Assembly: GCF_040499845.1 (NCBI RefSeq)
Contig: NZ_CP159342.1
Span: 4,278,001-4,342,000 of the forward strand
Direction: 5' to 3'
Length of the DNA stretch: 64,000 bases
DNA from: Micromonospora sp. CCTCC AA 2012012
GTDB lineage: Bacteria > Actinomycetota > Actinomycetes > Mycobacteriales > Micromonosporaceae
A program made the position numbers and the translations under genes. The notes under the pieces were generated by a model, which had not been told where the DNA came from, did not search any database, and was given only the letters and a program-made list of their open reading frames with translations. Shown here one piece after another: positions 36,773 to 45,573 of the stretch (position 1 is the first letter of the stretch; each line of letters opens with the position of its first letter).

Positions 36773-38139
36773 CGGACACCCACCCGGGGGGCGGTGGCCA
36801 GGCGGGCCACGTCCCGCAGCACCTGGTCGAGGCTGCCCGCGCCGGCCCAGCCGACCACCGGCACACCGTGCTCCCGGAGCTGGCCGATCATCGTGTCCCG
36901 GTCCAGCCGCCACAGCCGGTACGCCACCTCCGCCCAGCCCTTGTCCTTCGGGCCGGGCAGGTCGGCCGGGAGGGTGTCCACCGCCACCACGAACCGGCCA
37001 CCCCGGGCCAGCCGGGCCAGCATCTGCGCGGAACGCTCGTCCAGCAGCGGGGTGAGCACCACCACCAGCGCGTCCGCCGAGAGCACCTGCGGGCCGAAAA
37101 CCTGGTCGTACGGCTCGTGCGGGGAGGACTCGGCGTGCACGTCCAGCAGCCACTCCAGCACGGTCAGGTACTGCCGGCGGCCGGTGGCCGGGCGGAGCCG
37201 GCGGGCGGCCGGGCCGTATTCCAGCAGCGCCACCCGGTCGCCGCGGTGCAGGTAGTGCTCGGCGATCGCGGCGGCCGCCCGGACCGTGGTGTCCAGCACC
37301 GACGCCGCGCCGCCGATCCCGCCCGGCCGGCCGGCCTCGGCCAGCACGTCGAGCAGCACCACCACCTCGGCGTCCCGGTCGGAGAGCGTCGACGCCACGT
37401 GCAGCTGCTTGGCCCGCAGCGAGACCCGCCAGTCGATCCGGCGCAGCCGGTCGCCGGGGGCGAAGACGCGTACCCCGGCCAGCTCGCCGCCCTCCCCGGG
37501 CCGGCGGGAGCGGTGCGCGCCGACCAGCCCGGCCGCCCGGGGCATCGCCTCGACGGCCTCGAACGGCTCGGTGCGGGGATAGACCCGGACCCGGACCGGA
37601 TCGGTGACCACCGCCCGCGACACCAGCAGCCCGTCGGCGGCGGCCACCCGGGCGCCGGCCGGACCCAGCGGGTGCCGCCCCCAGCGCAGCGCGGTGCCGG
37701 AGAGCGAAAGGTCGACGGCCGCGCCGGTCGGCACCGCCGTGACGAACGGCCGGTCGGCGCCCCCCGACCCGCGGACGTCCCGGCCGGCGCCGCCGAACTC
37801 CACCCGCTCCACCCGCAGCCACCGCGACACCCGGCTGCGCACCACCGCCACGTCGTACGAGACGGTGTCCGGGTTGCCGACGGTGACCGTGGCCGCCATC
37901 GGGCCGCCCTCCACCAGGTGCGTGTCGGAGGTGTCGATCTCCAGCAGCGGCGCGGCGGTCGGCCGCCGGCGCAGCGCGTACGCGGTGCCCAGCGCGAACG
38001 GCGCCGCCAGCACGACCAGGTCGACCCGGCCCAGCAGCACCGCCGCGATCAGCAGCAGCCCGGTGAGCAGCACCGCCCGGCCCAGCGCCCAGGTGGGTGC
38101 CCAGCCCGGCGCCGGCTCCGGCGCGTCACGGTCGGCCAT
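36769..38139 (-). CDS. DUF58 domain protein with N-terminal membrane helices
   Basis: 456 aa. Two transmembrane helices near residues 18-55 (LGRAVLLTGLLLIAAVLLG, LVVLAAPFALGTAYAL), then a beta-rich region and the DUF58 core with GDRLRRIDWRVSLRAKQLHV (about 235) and a vWA-like tail carrying VVLLDVLAEAG. DUF58 proteins pair with MoxR-type AAA ATPases as putative chaperone or complex-assembly units. ATG at 38139 overlaps the moxR stop by 1 nt (TGATG). Confidence 0.88.
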   Translation of the reverse strand: MADRDAPEPAPGWAPTWALGRAVLLTGLLLIAAVLLGRVDLVVLAAPFALGTAYALRRRPTAAPLLEIDTSDTHLVEGGPMAATVTVGNPDTVSYDVAVVRSRVSRWLRVERVEFGGAGRDVRGSGGADRPFVTAVPTGAAVDLSLSGTALRWGRHPLGPAGARVAAADGLLVSRAVVTDPVRVRVYPRTEPFEAVEAMPRAAGLVGAHRSRRPGEGGELAGVRVFAPGDRLRRIDWRVSLRAKQLHVASTLSDRDAEVVVLLDVLAEAGRPGGIGGAASVLDTTVRAAAAIAEHYLHRGDRVALLEYGPAARRLRPATGRRQYLTVLEWLLDVHAESSPHEPYDQVFGPQVLSADALVVVLTPLLDERSAQMLARLARGGRFVVAVDTLPADLPGPKDKGWAEVAYRLWRLDRDTMIGQLREHGVPVVGWAGAGSLDQVLRDVARLATAPRVGVR

Positions 38140-39146
38140 CAGCGTCCCGGCCGGCCGGCCGCGTAGCTGGGCAGGGCGCCGCTGGCCGGGGCGGGCGTGG
38201 ACTCCAGCACCTCGCCGACCACGAAGGACGGGTCGACCCGGCGCAGCCACATCTCGGGACGCAGCGTGATCCGGTGCGCCAGCGCGGGCACCGCCACCGC
38301 CTTGACGTCCTCCGGCACCACGTAGTCGCGGTTGGAGAGCACCGCCCGGACCCGGGACAGCAGCAGCAGCGCCAGCGAGCCCCGGGGCGACGCGCCGACC
38401 AGCGCGGACGGGTGCTCCCGGGTGGCCGCGGTCAGGGCGACGATGTAGCGGCCGATGGAGTCCTCGACCACCACGTCCTCCAGGGCGGCCTGCATGGTCC
38501 GCAGCGTGGCAGCGTCCACCACCGGCTTGATCTCGGCCTCCTCGCGGCGCCGCGCCATCCGTCGGCGCAGCACCTCCCACTCCTCGTCGGCGTCGGGATA
38601 GCCGAACGACACCCGGAGCAGGAACCGGTCGAGCTGCGCCTCCGGCAGCGGGTACGTCCCCTCGTACTCGATCGGGTTGGCGGTGGCGAGCACGTGGAAC
38701 GGCTCGTCCAGCCGGTACGTCACACCCTCGACGGAGACCTGCTTCTCCTGCATCGCCTCCAGCAGCGCCGACTGGGTCTTCGGCGGCGTGCGGTTGATCT
38801 CGTCGGCGAGCAGCAGGTTGGTGAAGACCGGACCGGCGCGGAACGAGAAGTCGCCACTGCGCTGGTCGTAGAGGAAGGAGCCGGTGACGTCGGCGGGGAG
38901 CAGGTCGGGTGTGAACTGGAGCCGGCGGAAGTCCAGCCCGAGCGCCTGCGCGAAGGAGCGGGCGGTGAGCGTCTTGCCCAGCCCGGGCAGGTCCTCCAGC
39001 AGCACGTGCCCGCCGGCCAGGATGCCGGCGAGGACCAGCTCCAGGGACTCCCGCTTGCCGACCACGACCGTGCCGACCGCGTCCAGCACCGCCCGGGCGA
39101 GCCGGCCCACCTCGGCCGGGGGCATGCTCCGGTCCACGTCGTTCAT
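38139..39146 (-). CDS. MoxR-family AAA+ ATPase
   Basis: 335 aa. Walker A LLEDLPGLGKTLTA (residues 50-63), Walker B NLLLADEINRTPPKTQSALLEAMQE, sensor region VLATANPIEYEGTYPLPEAQLDRFLL, and the C-terminal helical lid. MoxR ATPases act with vWA/DUF58 proteins to fold or activate protein complexes. ATG at 39146 overlaps the preceding stop (TGATG). Central gene of the five-gene minus-strand operon. Confidence 0.95.
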   Translation of the reverse strand: MNDVDRSMPPAEVGRLARAVLDAVGTVVVGKRESLELVLAGILAGGHVLLEDLPGLGKTLTARSFAQALGLDFRRLQFTPDLLPADVTGSFLYDQRSGDFSFRAGPVFTNLLLADEINRTPPKTQSALLEAMQEKQVSVEGVTYRLDEPFHVLATANPIEYEGTYPLPEAQLDRFLLRVSFGYPDADEEWEVLRRRMARRREEAEIKPVVDAATLRTMQAALEDVVVEDSIGRYIVALTAATREHPSALVGASPRGSLALLLLSRVRAVLSNRDYVVPEDVKAVAVPALAHRITLRPEMWLRRVDPSFVVGEVLESTPAPASGALPSYAAGRPGR

Positions 39147-39727
39147 CAGAGCTTCTCCAGTTCGGCGACGATCACCGCGAGGTCACGCGGCGACGGGGGG
39201 CGGCGGGGCGGCGTGTCGAGGAAGCTCCACAGCGGCTCCCCCAGCAGGGTGCGGGCGCGCGCCGGGTCGGACTCCCGGGTGATCCCGTGCCGCTGGCGCA
39301 GCCGCTCGTCGGCCAGTTCACCGATCCGGGGCAGCACCCGCTCGGTGAACCGCTCCCGGTTGCCGGCGCACCGGTCCAGCGGGCGTTCCCACCCGTTGAT
39401 CGCGGCGCGCAGCGCGTCCCGGGCCGACCAGTTCCAGGCGCCCGGCTCCTCACCGGCCGGCGCCCGGCCGCCCGCCCGCGGTGGGGGCGGCGGAGCGAGC
39501 GCGCGGGTGACCCGCCGGACGGCGAGCACCGCGAGCACCGCGGCCACGATGATCCAGATCGAGAGCTTCAGGCCGACCGCGCGCAGGCCGACGATCAGCA
39601 CCACGACCACCGCCGCGGTGACCGCGAGGGTACGCAGCACCGCCCGCAGCCGCCCGCCCCGGGACTCGGCGGCCGGCCCGGCGGGCTCCTCCTCGAACGA
39701 GAGCAGGTCCTCGATGCTCGTGCTCAT
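39146..39727 (-). CDS. membrane protein of the MoxR operon
   Basis: 193 aa. N-terminal acidic head (MSTSIEDLLSFEEEP), then a pair of transmembrane helices (LRTLAVTAAVVVVLIVGLRAVG, LSIWIIVAAVLAVLAVRRVT, residues about 29-70), and a soluble C-terminal half (LPRIGELADERLRQRHGI, DLAVIVAELEKL). Found in this position of related operons; function unknown. ATG at 39727 overlaps the DUF4129 stop (ATGA). Confidence 0.8.
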   Translation of the reverse strand: MSTSIEDLLSFEEEPAGPAAESRGGRLRAVLRTLAVTAAVVVVLIVGLRAVGLKLSIWIIVAAVLAVLAVRRVTRALAPPPPPRAGGRAPAGEEPGAWNWSARDALRAAINGWERPLDRCAGNRERFTERVLPRIGELADERLRQRHGITRESDPARARTLLGEPLWSFLDTPPRRPPSPRDLAVIVAELEKL

Positions 39728-40470
39728 GACGGCACCTCGGCGGCGGAGCCGGTGGCCAGCGCGGTGAGTTCGCCGCGCAACCGGCGCAGGGCGGCCCGGG
39801 CCTGGTCGCGCATCCGCTCGTCGACGGTGTGCGTGGCGTACCGGGCCTCGCGGTAGACGTGGGCGAAGCCGTCCAGCACGTCGGCGCTGGCGATCGCCGG
39901 GACACCGGCCACCGGGTCACCCCGCAGCAGGCGGCTGACCAGGTCGGTCGGGGTGTCCCCGGCGAGCCGCGGCACGCCGGCCTCCTCGGCCGCCTCCTCC
40001 AGCCGCACCCAGCAGGCGATCACCGCGGTACGCGGGTCGGTGGACCGGTCGTCCAGCTCGACCAGGCCGGCGTCGAGGGCCGCCACCACCTCCCGGGCGG
40101 TGCCCTCGGCGCTCCGCCGGGCCCGCGCGACGGGGACCGCCCGGGTGGTGCGGCGCAGCGCTCCGGTGACCAGTGTCCAGACCAGATAGCCGATCGCCAG
40201 CAGGATCGCGAGGGCGAGCAGCACCAGGACCGCGTCGAGGATCCAGTGCGGGATGTGCGCCTGGGTGGCCTCCGCACCGTCGCGCGGCTCGACCGGGATC
40301 GACGGGGCGGGCTCGGCGGAGGGGTACTCCGGCACGTACGGGATGCTGTCGCTGGCGGGCGGGATCCGGCTGGCGCCGAGCGAGGAGTGCCCGGCGGCGG
40401 ACGCGGCGACGGCCAGCAGCGCGGTCACCGCACCGAGCGGCCACCATCGCCGCAGCACGCCGAGGTCCAT
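39724..40470 (-). CDS. DUF4129 membrane protein
   Basis: 248 aa. First transmembrane helix near the N-terminus (PLGAVTALLAVAASAAGHSS), a Pro-rich extracytoplasmic loop, a second helix (WILDAVLVLLALAILLAIGYLVWTLV), then the cytoplasmic DUF4129 domain (DPRTAVIACWVRLEEAAEEAGVPRLAGDTPTDLVSR). DUF4129 proteins in actinobacteria and Bacillus often contain transglutaminase-related or scaffold modules. First gene of the MoxR/DUF58 operon. Confidence 0.85.
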   Translation of the reverse strand: MDLGVLRRWWPLGAVTALLAVAASAAGHSSLGASRIPPASDSIPYVPEYPSAEPAPSIPVEPRDGAEATQAHIPHWILDAVLVLLALAILLAIGYLVWTLVTGALRRTTRAVPVARARRSAEGTAREVVAALDAGLVELDDRSTDPRTAVIACWVRLEEAAEEAGVPRLAGDTPTDLVSRLLRGDPVAGVPAIASADVLDGFAHVYREARYATHTVDERMRDQARAALRRLRGELTALATGSAAEVPS

Positions 40471-40489
40471 CCCACCGCCCCACGCATCG

Positions 40490-41230
40490 TCAGTCCACCC
40501 CGGCGAGCTGCTTCGCCCGGGCGAACACGTCGTCCAACATCGCTGGTGTCAGCCGCCCGGTGAAGGTGTTCTGCTGGCTGACGTGATAGCAGCCGAGCAG
40601 GTCCGGGCCGGACATGCCGGACCAGTGTGCCCCATGACCGAACTTCGGGCTGGCCCCGGGCGGGCGGACGCCGTACACGTCGCGCAGCACCGGCCACCAC
40701 GCGGCCCAGGCAAAGGCACCCAGCGCGACCACGACGCGCAGGGTGGGCCGGATCAACGCGACCTCCCGGTGCAGCCACGGCGCGCAGGTGTCGCGCTCGC
40801 CCGGGGTGGGCTTGTTGTCGGGCGGCGCGCAGCGGACGGCGGAGAAGATGCGGATGTCCCGCAGGGCCAGGCCGTCGTCGGCGGCGACGCTGGTCGGCTG
40901 GTTCGCCAGGCCGGCCCGGTGCAGGGCGGCGAAGAGCACGTCGCCGGAGCGGTCACCGGTGAAGATCCGGCCGGTGCGGTTGCCGCCGTGCGCGGCCGGG
41001 GCCAGCCCGAGGATCGCGATGGGGGCGTCGGCGGGCCCGAAACCGGGCACCGGCCGACCCCAGTAGTCCTGGTCGCGGAAGGCGGCCCGCTTCGTGCGGG
41101 CCACCTCCTCCCGCCACCGGACCAGCCGGGGGCAGGCGAAACAGTCGCTCACGGCGCCGTCGAGGTCGGGCAGGTCGGTCGCCCGCGCGGCGCGGGCGAC
41201 CACCTCCTCCGGCGTACGCGGCTCAACCAA
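40490..41230 (-). CDS. uracil-DNA glycosylase, family 5 (UdgB-type)
   Basis: 246 aa from a TTG at 41230. Cys30 and Cys33 in [11 protein letters not shown], plus later Cys in RCAPPDN and DTCAPW, fit the four iron-sulfur cysteines of families 4 and 5. The family 5 hallmark [22 protein letters not shown] and the C-terminal [14 protein letters not shown] support UdgB, which removes uracil and other deaminated bases from DNA. The TTG start overlaps the upstream stop by 8 nt; a GTG at 41203 is an alternative. The gene lies downstream of, and overlaps, the dienelactone hydrolase. Confidence 0.9.
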   Translation of the reverse strand: MVEPRTPEEVVARAARATDLPDLDGAVSDCFACPRLVRWREEVARTKRAAFRDQDYWGRPVPGFGPADAPIAILGLAPAAHGGNRTGRIFTGDRSGDVLFAALHRAGLANQPTSVAADDGLALRDIRIFSAVRCAPPDNKPTPGERDTCAPWLHREVALIRPTLRVVVALGAFAWAAWWPVLRDVYGVRPPGASPKFGHGAHWSGMSGPDLLGCYHVSQQNTFTGRLTPAMLDDVFARAKQLAGVD

Positions 41231-41909
41231 GCTTGGCCCGGAACAGTTCCAGGGTGCGGGCCCAGGCGCTGGCGGCGGCGCGCTGGTCGAACTTCTCCGG
41301 CCGGTCCTCGTTGAAGAACGCGTGGGAGGTGCCCGGGTAGTCGTACGTCTGGCAGGTGCCGCCGGCCGCCTCGATGGCCCGGCGGGCGGCCTGCACACCG
41401 TCGGCGGACGAGAGACCGTCCTCTTCGGAGCAGTGGATGAGCGCGGCCTTGCCGGCGTAGTCCGCCCACTCGGTGCTCATGCCCTCCCAGGGCAGCCGGG
41501 GATAGAAACCGGCGGCGGCCACGATCCGCTCGGAGCGGGTGGCCGACCAGAGGGCCAGACTGGCGCCCGCGCAGAAGCCGGCGCAGCCGACCTTGCCGGT
41601 GACCTCGGGGCGGTCGGCGAGGTATTCGGCGGCGGCGGCGATGTCGGTGGCCGCCTCGTCCATCTGCGGCCCGTTCAGCATCTGCCGGGGCTCCGTCGGC
41701 CGGCTGGCCGGCCCGCCACGCCGGAAGTCCGGGGCGAGGGCGACGAACCCGGCCTCCGCGAAGCGGTCCACGACGGCCCGGACGTGGGGTACGAGACCCC
41801 ACCAGTCCTGGATGACGATGACCGCCGGGCTGGCCGCACCGCCGGAGGGTATCGCGAGATACCCCTCGCCCGTCCCCTCGTTGCCGGTGAAGCTCACCAT
41901 CTCGCCCAT
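41223..41909 (-). CDS. dienelactone hydrolase-family protein
   Basis: 228 aa. Alpha/beta hydrolase with Cys113 as nucleophile in [11 protein letters not shown], Glu near QDWWGL, Asp in HCSEEDG and His in [16 protein letters not shown]. Substrate unknown; family members hydrolyse dienelactones or related esters. AGGAGG lies 8 nt before the ATG at 41909. Its end overlaps the uracil-DNA glycosylase start. Confidence 0.9.
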   Translation of the reverse strand: MGEMVSFTGNEGTGEGYLAIPSGGAASPAVIVIQDWWGLVPHVRAVVDRFAEAGFVALAPDFRRGGPASRPTEPRQMLNGPQMDEAATDIAAAAEYLADRPEVTGKVGCAGFCAGASLALWSATRSERIVAAAGFYPRLPWEGMSTEWADYAGKAALIHCSEEDGLSSADGVQAARRAIEAAGGTCQTYDYPGTSHAFFNEDRPEKFDQRAAASAWARTLELFRAKLG

Positions 41910-42058
41910 GGGCCCGTCCTCCTAGCGGTCAGTCATCGTTGGCTGGTCGCCCAGTGGTCCTACGTGCCGGTAGCCTGCCACGCCGTGAGCGCACCGGGGA
42001 AGATGCGAGAACAGTGGCATTCGCCTCCTGTTCACCCCCCGGCCGCGCCCCGGTACGC

Positions 42059-42093
42059 CGACGGCGGCGCGGACCACCTCCGCGCCGCCGTCG
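42059..42093 (-). terminator. terminator after the LppU-like gene
   Basis: Perfect 15-bp inverted repeat (42059-42073 with 42079-42093, loop CCACC), 19 nt past the stop of the minus-strand gene that ends at 42113. Confidence 0.8.
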
Positions 42094-42112
42094 TCGTTCC
42101 GTACGGGCCGGC

Positions 42113-42568
42113 TCAGGCCTTCTTGGTCAGGCAGAGCAGGTAGAACTTGTCGCCGTTGCGCTGCGGGCCGGAGAAGACGTAGCCGTCGTCGCCCTCCTTG
42201 AAGTACCGGGTGCACGCGTCACCGGTCTTGGTCTGCGCCGCGGTCTGGTCGTTGACCCGGCCGACCACTGTGTACACGGCGTCGGTGGAGGTGCACTTGA
42301 CGACCTTGGCGTCGTCGGCGTCCTCCTGCTTGTCGCCGGTCACCTCGGGCAGCTGCGCGAGGCAGTCGCCGACCTTCGCCTGAACGGTGTCGTCCCGGTT
42401 CTGGTAGAGCTTCAGGCCCGCCTTGAGGCCACCCACGACGAGGACGGCGAGGATGATGCCGAGGATGCCGAGCACCTTGCGGCCGCGGGACTTCTTCGGC
42501 TCCACCGGGGCGGCCGGCTCGGGCTGGCCGGGGTACGGCGCGGAGGGGGGTGCGACCTGCTCTGACAC
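42113..42568 (-). CDS. LppU/SCO3897-type membrane-anchored protein
   Basis: 151 aa. A Pro-rich cytoplasmic head (PSAPYPGQPEPAAPVEPKK), one transmembrane helix (VLGILGIILAVLVVGGLKAG), and an extracytoplasmic domain with four Cys (GDCLAQLPEVTG, VVKCTSTDA, DACTRYF, LLCLTKKA) likely in two disulfides. The layout fits the LppU/SCO3897 family of unknown function. GTG start at 42568 with GGAAGGA upstream. A strong terminator follows. Confidence 0.8.
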   Translation of the reverse strand: MSEQVAPPSAPYPGQPEPAAPVEPKKSRGRKVLGILGIILAVLVVGGLKAGLKLYQNRDDTVQAKVGDCLAQLPEVTGDKQEDADDAKVVKCTSTDAVYTVVGRVNDQTAAQTKTGDACTRYFKEGDDGYVFSGPQRNGDKFYLLCLTKKA

Positions 42569-42696
42569 TGGTGTTCCTTCCGAGGGGTTGCTGAGCAGAC
42601 GACACCGTAACGATCATGATCGCCCCAGTCCCTCATCCGTTCAGCCAGTTCCCAGGTTCGTCCCCCGAAGCAGGTCATCGGCCCGACACGCACCGC

Positions 42697-43692
42697 TCAA
42701 CCGGTCACGCTGGGTGCCGAACCGGGGCCGGCCGGTGGCGCAGGCGAGGCGGGCATCGGCGGGGTGGAGGTCGCCGGGGCGGACGTCGGCACCGGGGCGA
42801 CTGTCGGCGAGGCGGACGTCGGCACCGGGGCGGTGGCCGGCGGCCGGGGGAGGAACGGTGCCTGCTCCGGGCAGTACGGGTAACCGCGCCGCATCGGGTC
42901 GTCGTCCGGCCGGAGCGGGTCGGGGCAGGCAGGGTAGCCCAGCCGGATCGGGGTGCCGTTCTGGTCGAAGAGGCGGGCGTCGCGCACCAGCCGCCCCTCG
43001 CCGTCATAGACGTAGACGTCCTGGATGGCGTCGTACGGGTTGCCGACCGAGACCTCGCGGTAGCCGAAGTCGTCCGAGCCGGCGCGCTGGTCCACGGCGA
43101 CCAGGACGACGAAGCCGAAGAGCAGCAGCGCGGCGGTGCCGAGCCGCAGCAGCCGGCGCGGCCAGCCCCGCAGCGCGCCGGAACGGTGACCGAGCCAGAT
43201 CGAGGCGAGCACTCCCGCGGCGAGCAGGAAGAGCCCCGCCACCGGGTTGCCCCCGAGCCGGGGCAGCAGGCCGGACGGCTCACCGAGCAGGGCGGCGACC
43301 AGCAGGGCGGCCAGCCAGCCGCGCAGCACCCACCACGCGGGGCGGAGCAGTCGGAGGAACTCGCCGGCCGAGGCGTACCCCAGCACCGGACCGAGCCGGG
43401 TGTCGAGGGCGTGCAGCCGGGGACCGTAGCGGGCCCGCAGGGCGGCGAGCCGCCGGTCCAGGCGCGGGCCACTGACGGGTACGTCCGCGCCGGCCGCCGC
43501 ACGCAGCTCGGCCGCGTACGCCTCGGGCTCGCCGAGCCGGTGGACCAGCGAGCCGTCCGTCTCGGCGGCCACCTCGGCCAGGTGCTCCGGCAGGTCCTCG
43601 GTCAACTCGTCGCGGACGGCGGGCGACAGGTCGGCCAGCGCGGCCCGCACCCGGTCGACGTAGTCCGCGATCTCCTGCCCAGTGACGGTCAT
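42697..43692 (-). CDS. membrane protein coupled to PadR (DUF1700-like head, permease-like core)
   Basis: 331 aa. The first 70 residues (EIADYVDRVRAALADLSPAVRDELTEDLPEHLAEV) resemble the cytoplasmic head often seen downstream of PadR regulators. Four transmembrane helices follow (about 115-205), then an extracytoplasmic domain and a Pro/Ala/Ser/Thr-rich tail of about 50 residues. The ATG at 43692 overlaps the padR stop (ATGA), so the two are translated together and PadR probably controls its own partner. Transported or sensed molecule unknown. Confidence 0.8.
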   Translation of the reverse strand: MTVTGQEIADYVDRVRAALADLSPAVRDELTEDLPEHLAEVAAETDGSLVHRLGEPEAYAAELRAAAGADVPVSGPRLDRRLAALRARYGPRLHALDTRLGPVLGYASAGEFLRLLRPAWWVLRGWLAALLVAALLGEPSGLLPRLGGNPVAGLFLLAAGVLASIWLGHRSGALRGWPRRLLRLGTAALLLFGFVVLVAVDQRAGSDDFGYREVSVGNPYDAIQDVYVYDGEGRLVRDARLFDQNGTPIRLGYPACPDPLRPDDDPMRRGYPYCPEQAPFLPRPPATAPVPTSASPTVAPVPTSAPATSTPPMPASPAPPAGPGSAPSVTG

Positions 43693-44021
43693 GCCGCCAT
43701 CCCCCGATCGTCGAGCAGTGCGTCCATGGTGGTGGCGAACGAGCGCCAGGTCTTGCCGGAGCGGGTGAGCTGGTCCCGACCGGCGGCGTTGAGCGCGTAG
43801 TACTTCCGGTGCGGGCCGGACTCGCTCGGCACCACGTACGTGGTGAGCAGGCCGGCGGCGAAGAGCCGGCGCAGGGTGCCGTAGACGGAGGCGTCGCCGA
43901 CCTCCTCCAGGCCGGCCTCGCGCAGCCGGCGCAGGATGTCGTACCCGTAGCCGTCCTCCTCGCGGAGCACGGCGAGGACGGCGAGGTCGAGCACGCCCTT
44001 CAACAGCTGTGTGGTATCCAC
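43689..44021 (-). CDS. PadR-family transcriptional regulator
   Basis: 110 aa. Winged-helix PadR core: LLKGVLDLAVLAVLREEDGYGYDILRRL (recognition region), ASVYGTLRRLFAAGLL, and the wing ESGPHRKYYALNAAG. The family binds inverted repeats and is often induced by phenolics, drugs or envelope stress. GTG at 44021 is chosen because the promoter -10 at 44034-44029 covers the alternative GTG at 44030 and would start the mRNA at 44021-44022. Coupled (ATGA) to a membrane protein. Confidence 0.9.
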   Translation of the reverse strand: MDTTQLLKGVLDLAVLAVLREEDGYGYDILRRLREAGLEEVGDASVYGTLRRLFAAGLLTTYVVPSESGPHRKYYALNAAGRDQLTRSGKTWRSFATTMDALLDDRGMAA

Positions 44022-44028
44022 GCATCGC

Positions 44029-44058
44029 ACACTACTGCGTATTGCGAAGTACCGTCAA
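44029..44058 (-). promoter_or_regulatory. padR promoter with -35 and -10 boxes
   Basis: On the minus strand, TTGACG (44058-44053) and TAGTGT (44034-44029) are separated by 18 nt. The predicted start is at about 44022-44021, which is the GTG start codon, so the message should be leaderless. This is the best -35/-10 pair in the window. Confidence 0.65.
44033..44051. promoter_or_regulatory. 19-bp imperfect palindrome, likely PadR operator
   Basis: TACTGCGTATTGCGAAGTA: the half-sites TACTGCGTA and TACTTCGCA (reverse complement) agree at 7 of 9 positions. It fills the spacer between the -35 and -10 boxes, an ideal place for repression by the PadR encoded next to it. Confidence 0.6.
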
Positions 44059-44108
44059 CAACGCGATACCGGGCATCAGCGGGATCGGAGGGCGGACGCC
44101 GCCTCGCG

Positions 44109-45050
44109 TCAGGCCAGCGACCAGGCGATGCCGTCGAGGATGTCGTGCTCGGAGGCGACCACCGAGGACATCCCGGCGCGCTCCATGATGACGCGGAGCA
44201 CCAGCGCGCCCGCGCCGATCACGTCGGCCCGGCCGGGGTGCATCACGGGAATGGCCAGGCGCTGCTCGCGGGTCTTCGCCAGCAGGTCCGCGGTCACGTC
44301 GCCGACCTGCTGGTACGGGACCCGGGCGTGGTGGATGCGCGCCGGGTCGTACCCGGTCAGGCCCTGGGCGATGGCGACCACGGTGGTGACGGACCCGGCG
44401 AGCCCGACCAGCGTGCCGGCCCCGCGCCCCGGGACGGCCGCCAGCGCCCGGTCCACCGCGACCGCGATGTCGGCCTGCGCGGCGGCGATCTCGTCGAGGC
44501 CCGGCGGGTCGCCGTGCAGGTGCCGCTCGGTCATCCGGACGCAGCCGATGTCCACGGAGATGGCGGCGTCGACGCCGCCGTCCCGGGTGCCGACGACGAA
44601 CTCGGTGGAGCCGCCGCCGATGTCGACCACCAGGTAGGGCGGCTCGGCGCCGGCGGGGAGGCCGCGCACGGCGCCGGTGAAGGAGAGCCGCGCCTCCTCG
44701 TCGCCGGTCACCACCTCGGGCGCCACCCCGAGGGTCTGCTCGACCATGGCCCGGAAGTCGCCCGCGTTGGAGGCGTCCCGGGACGCCGAGGTGGCGCACA
44801 TCCGCACCCGCTCGGCACCCAACTTCTCGATCTCGGCGGCGTACTCCGTGAGGGCCACCCGGGTGCGCTCGATCGCCTCGGGGGCGAGCCGGCCGGTCCG
44901 GTCGACGCCCTGACCGAGCCGGACGATCTCCATCCGGCGGCTCAGGTCGACCAGCGGTGCCTCCGGCCCGGCAGCGGCGTCGGGCAGGTCGGCAACCAGC
45001 AGCCGGATGGAGTTGGTCCCGCAGTCGATGGCGGCCACACGCGTCGTCAC
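44109..45050 (-). CDS. ppx: Ppx/GppA exopolyphosphatase-type phosphatase
   Basis: 313 aa from the GTG at 45050. Actin-like ATPase fold: VAAIDCGTNSIRLLVAD (phosphate 1), YLVVDIGGGSTEFVVG (phosphate 2) and GLAGSVTTVVAIAQG. The short length, without C-terminal HD-like domains, is that of the mycobacterial Ppx1/2 type. Enzymes of this group hydrolyse polyphosphate and/or pppGpp. In Mycobacterium tuberculosis the eno-FtsB-like-DUF501-ppx order is the same; here argA is inserted before ppx. Confidence 0.9.
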   Translation of the reverse strand: MTTRVAAIDCGTNSIRLLVADLPDAAAGPEAPLVDLSRRMEIVRLGQGVDRTGRLAPEAIERTRVALTEYAAEIEKLGAERVRMCATSASRDASNAGDFRAMVEQTLGVAPEVVTGDEEARLSFTGAVRGLPAGAEPPYLVVDIGGGSTEFVVGTRDGGVDAAISVDIGCVRMTERHLHGDPPGLDEIAAAQADIAVAVDRALAAVPGRGAGTLVGLAGSVTTVVAIAQGLTGYDPARIHHARVPYQQVGDVTADLLAKTREQRLAIPVMHPGRADVIGAGALVLRVIMERAGMSSVVASEHDILDGIAWSLA

Positions 45051-45060
45051 GGCAGCAACC

Positions 45061-45573
45061 CTACGGCAGGCGCAGCAGCATCCGGGTGTTGCCGAGGGTG
45101 TTCGGCTTGACCCGTTCCAGGTCCAGGAACTCGGCGACGCCCTCGTCGTAGGAGCGCAGCAGCTGCTCGTAGACGGGCTGCGGCACGGGCGCGCCGTCGA
45201 TCTCGTGGAAGCCGAACGAGCCGAAGAAGCGGGTCTCGAAGGTGAGCACGAAGATCCGGGCGACACCCAGTTCCCGGGCGGCGTCGATCAGCTCGCCGAC
45301 GATCCGGTGCCCCAGCCGCTGCCCCCGGCAGGCCGGGTCGACCGCGACCGTACGGATCTCCGCCAGGTCCTCCCACATCACGTGCAGCGCCCCGCAGCCG
45401 ACCACCGTGCCGTCCGGGGTGACCGCCACCCGGAACTCCTGCACGTCCTCATAGAGGGTGACAGTCGCCTTGCTGAGCAGCCGCCGGTCGTCGGTGTAGG
45501 TGTCGACCAGCCGGCGGATGCCGCGTACGTCGCCGGTGCGGGCCCGCCGGACGACGATGTCCTCGCCGGTCAC
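45061..45573 (-). CDS. argA: amino-acid N-acetyltransferase (short ArgA type)
   Basis: 170 aa. GNAT protein with VVRRARTGDVRGIRRLVDTY, GCGALHVMWEDLAEIRTVAVDP and the acetyl-CoA loop CRGQRLGHRIV, then FFGSFGFHEIDG. This resembles the stand-alone glutamate N-acetyltransferase of mycobacteria (Rv2747 type), the first step of arginine synthesis. The GTG at 45573 overlaps the DUF501 stop (GTGA). No other arg gene is nearby, so the assignment rests on sequence. Confidence 0.75.
   Translation of the reverse strand: MTGEDIVVRRARTGDVRGIRRLVDTYTDDRRLLSKATVTLYEDVQEFRVAVTPDGTVVGCGALHVMWEDLAEIRTVAVDPACRGQRLGHRIVGELIDAARELGVARIFVLTFETRFFGSFGFHEIDGAPVPQPVYEQLLRSYDEGVAEFLDLERVKPNTLGNTRMLLRLP

Noticed and set aside
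42605..42630. CGATCATGATCG palindrome as another copy of the GATCATGAAG element
   Set aside because: Only 12 bp, no second arm or loop; not the same element as at 54268.
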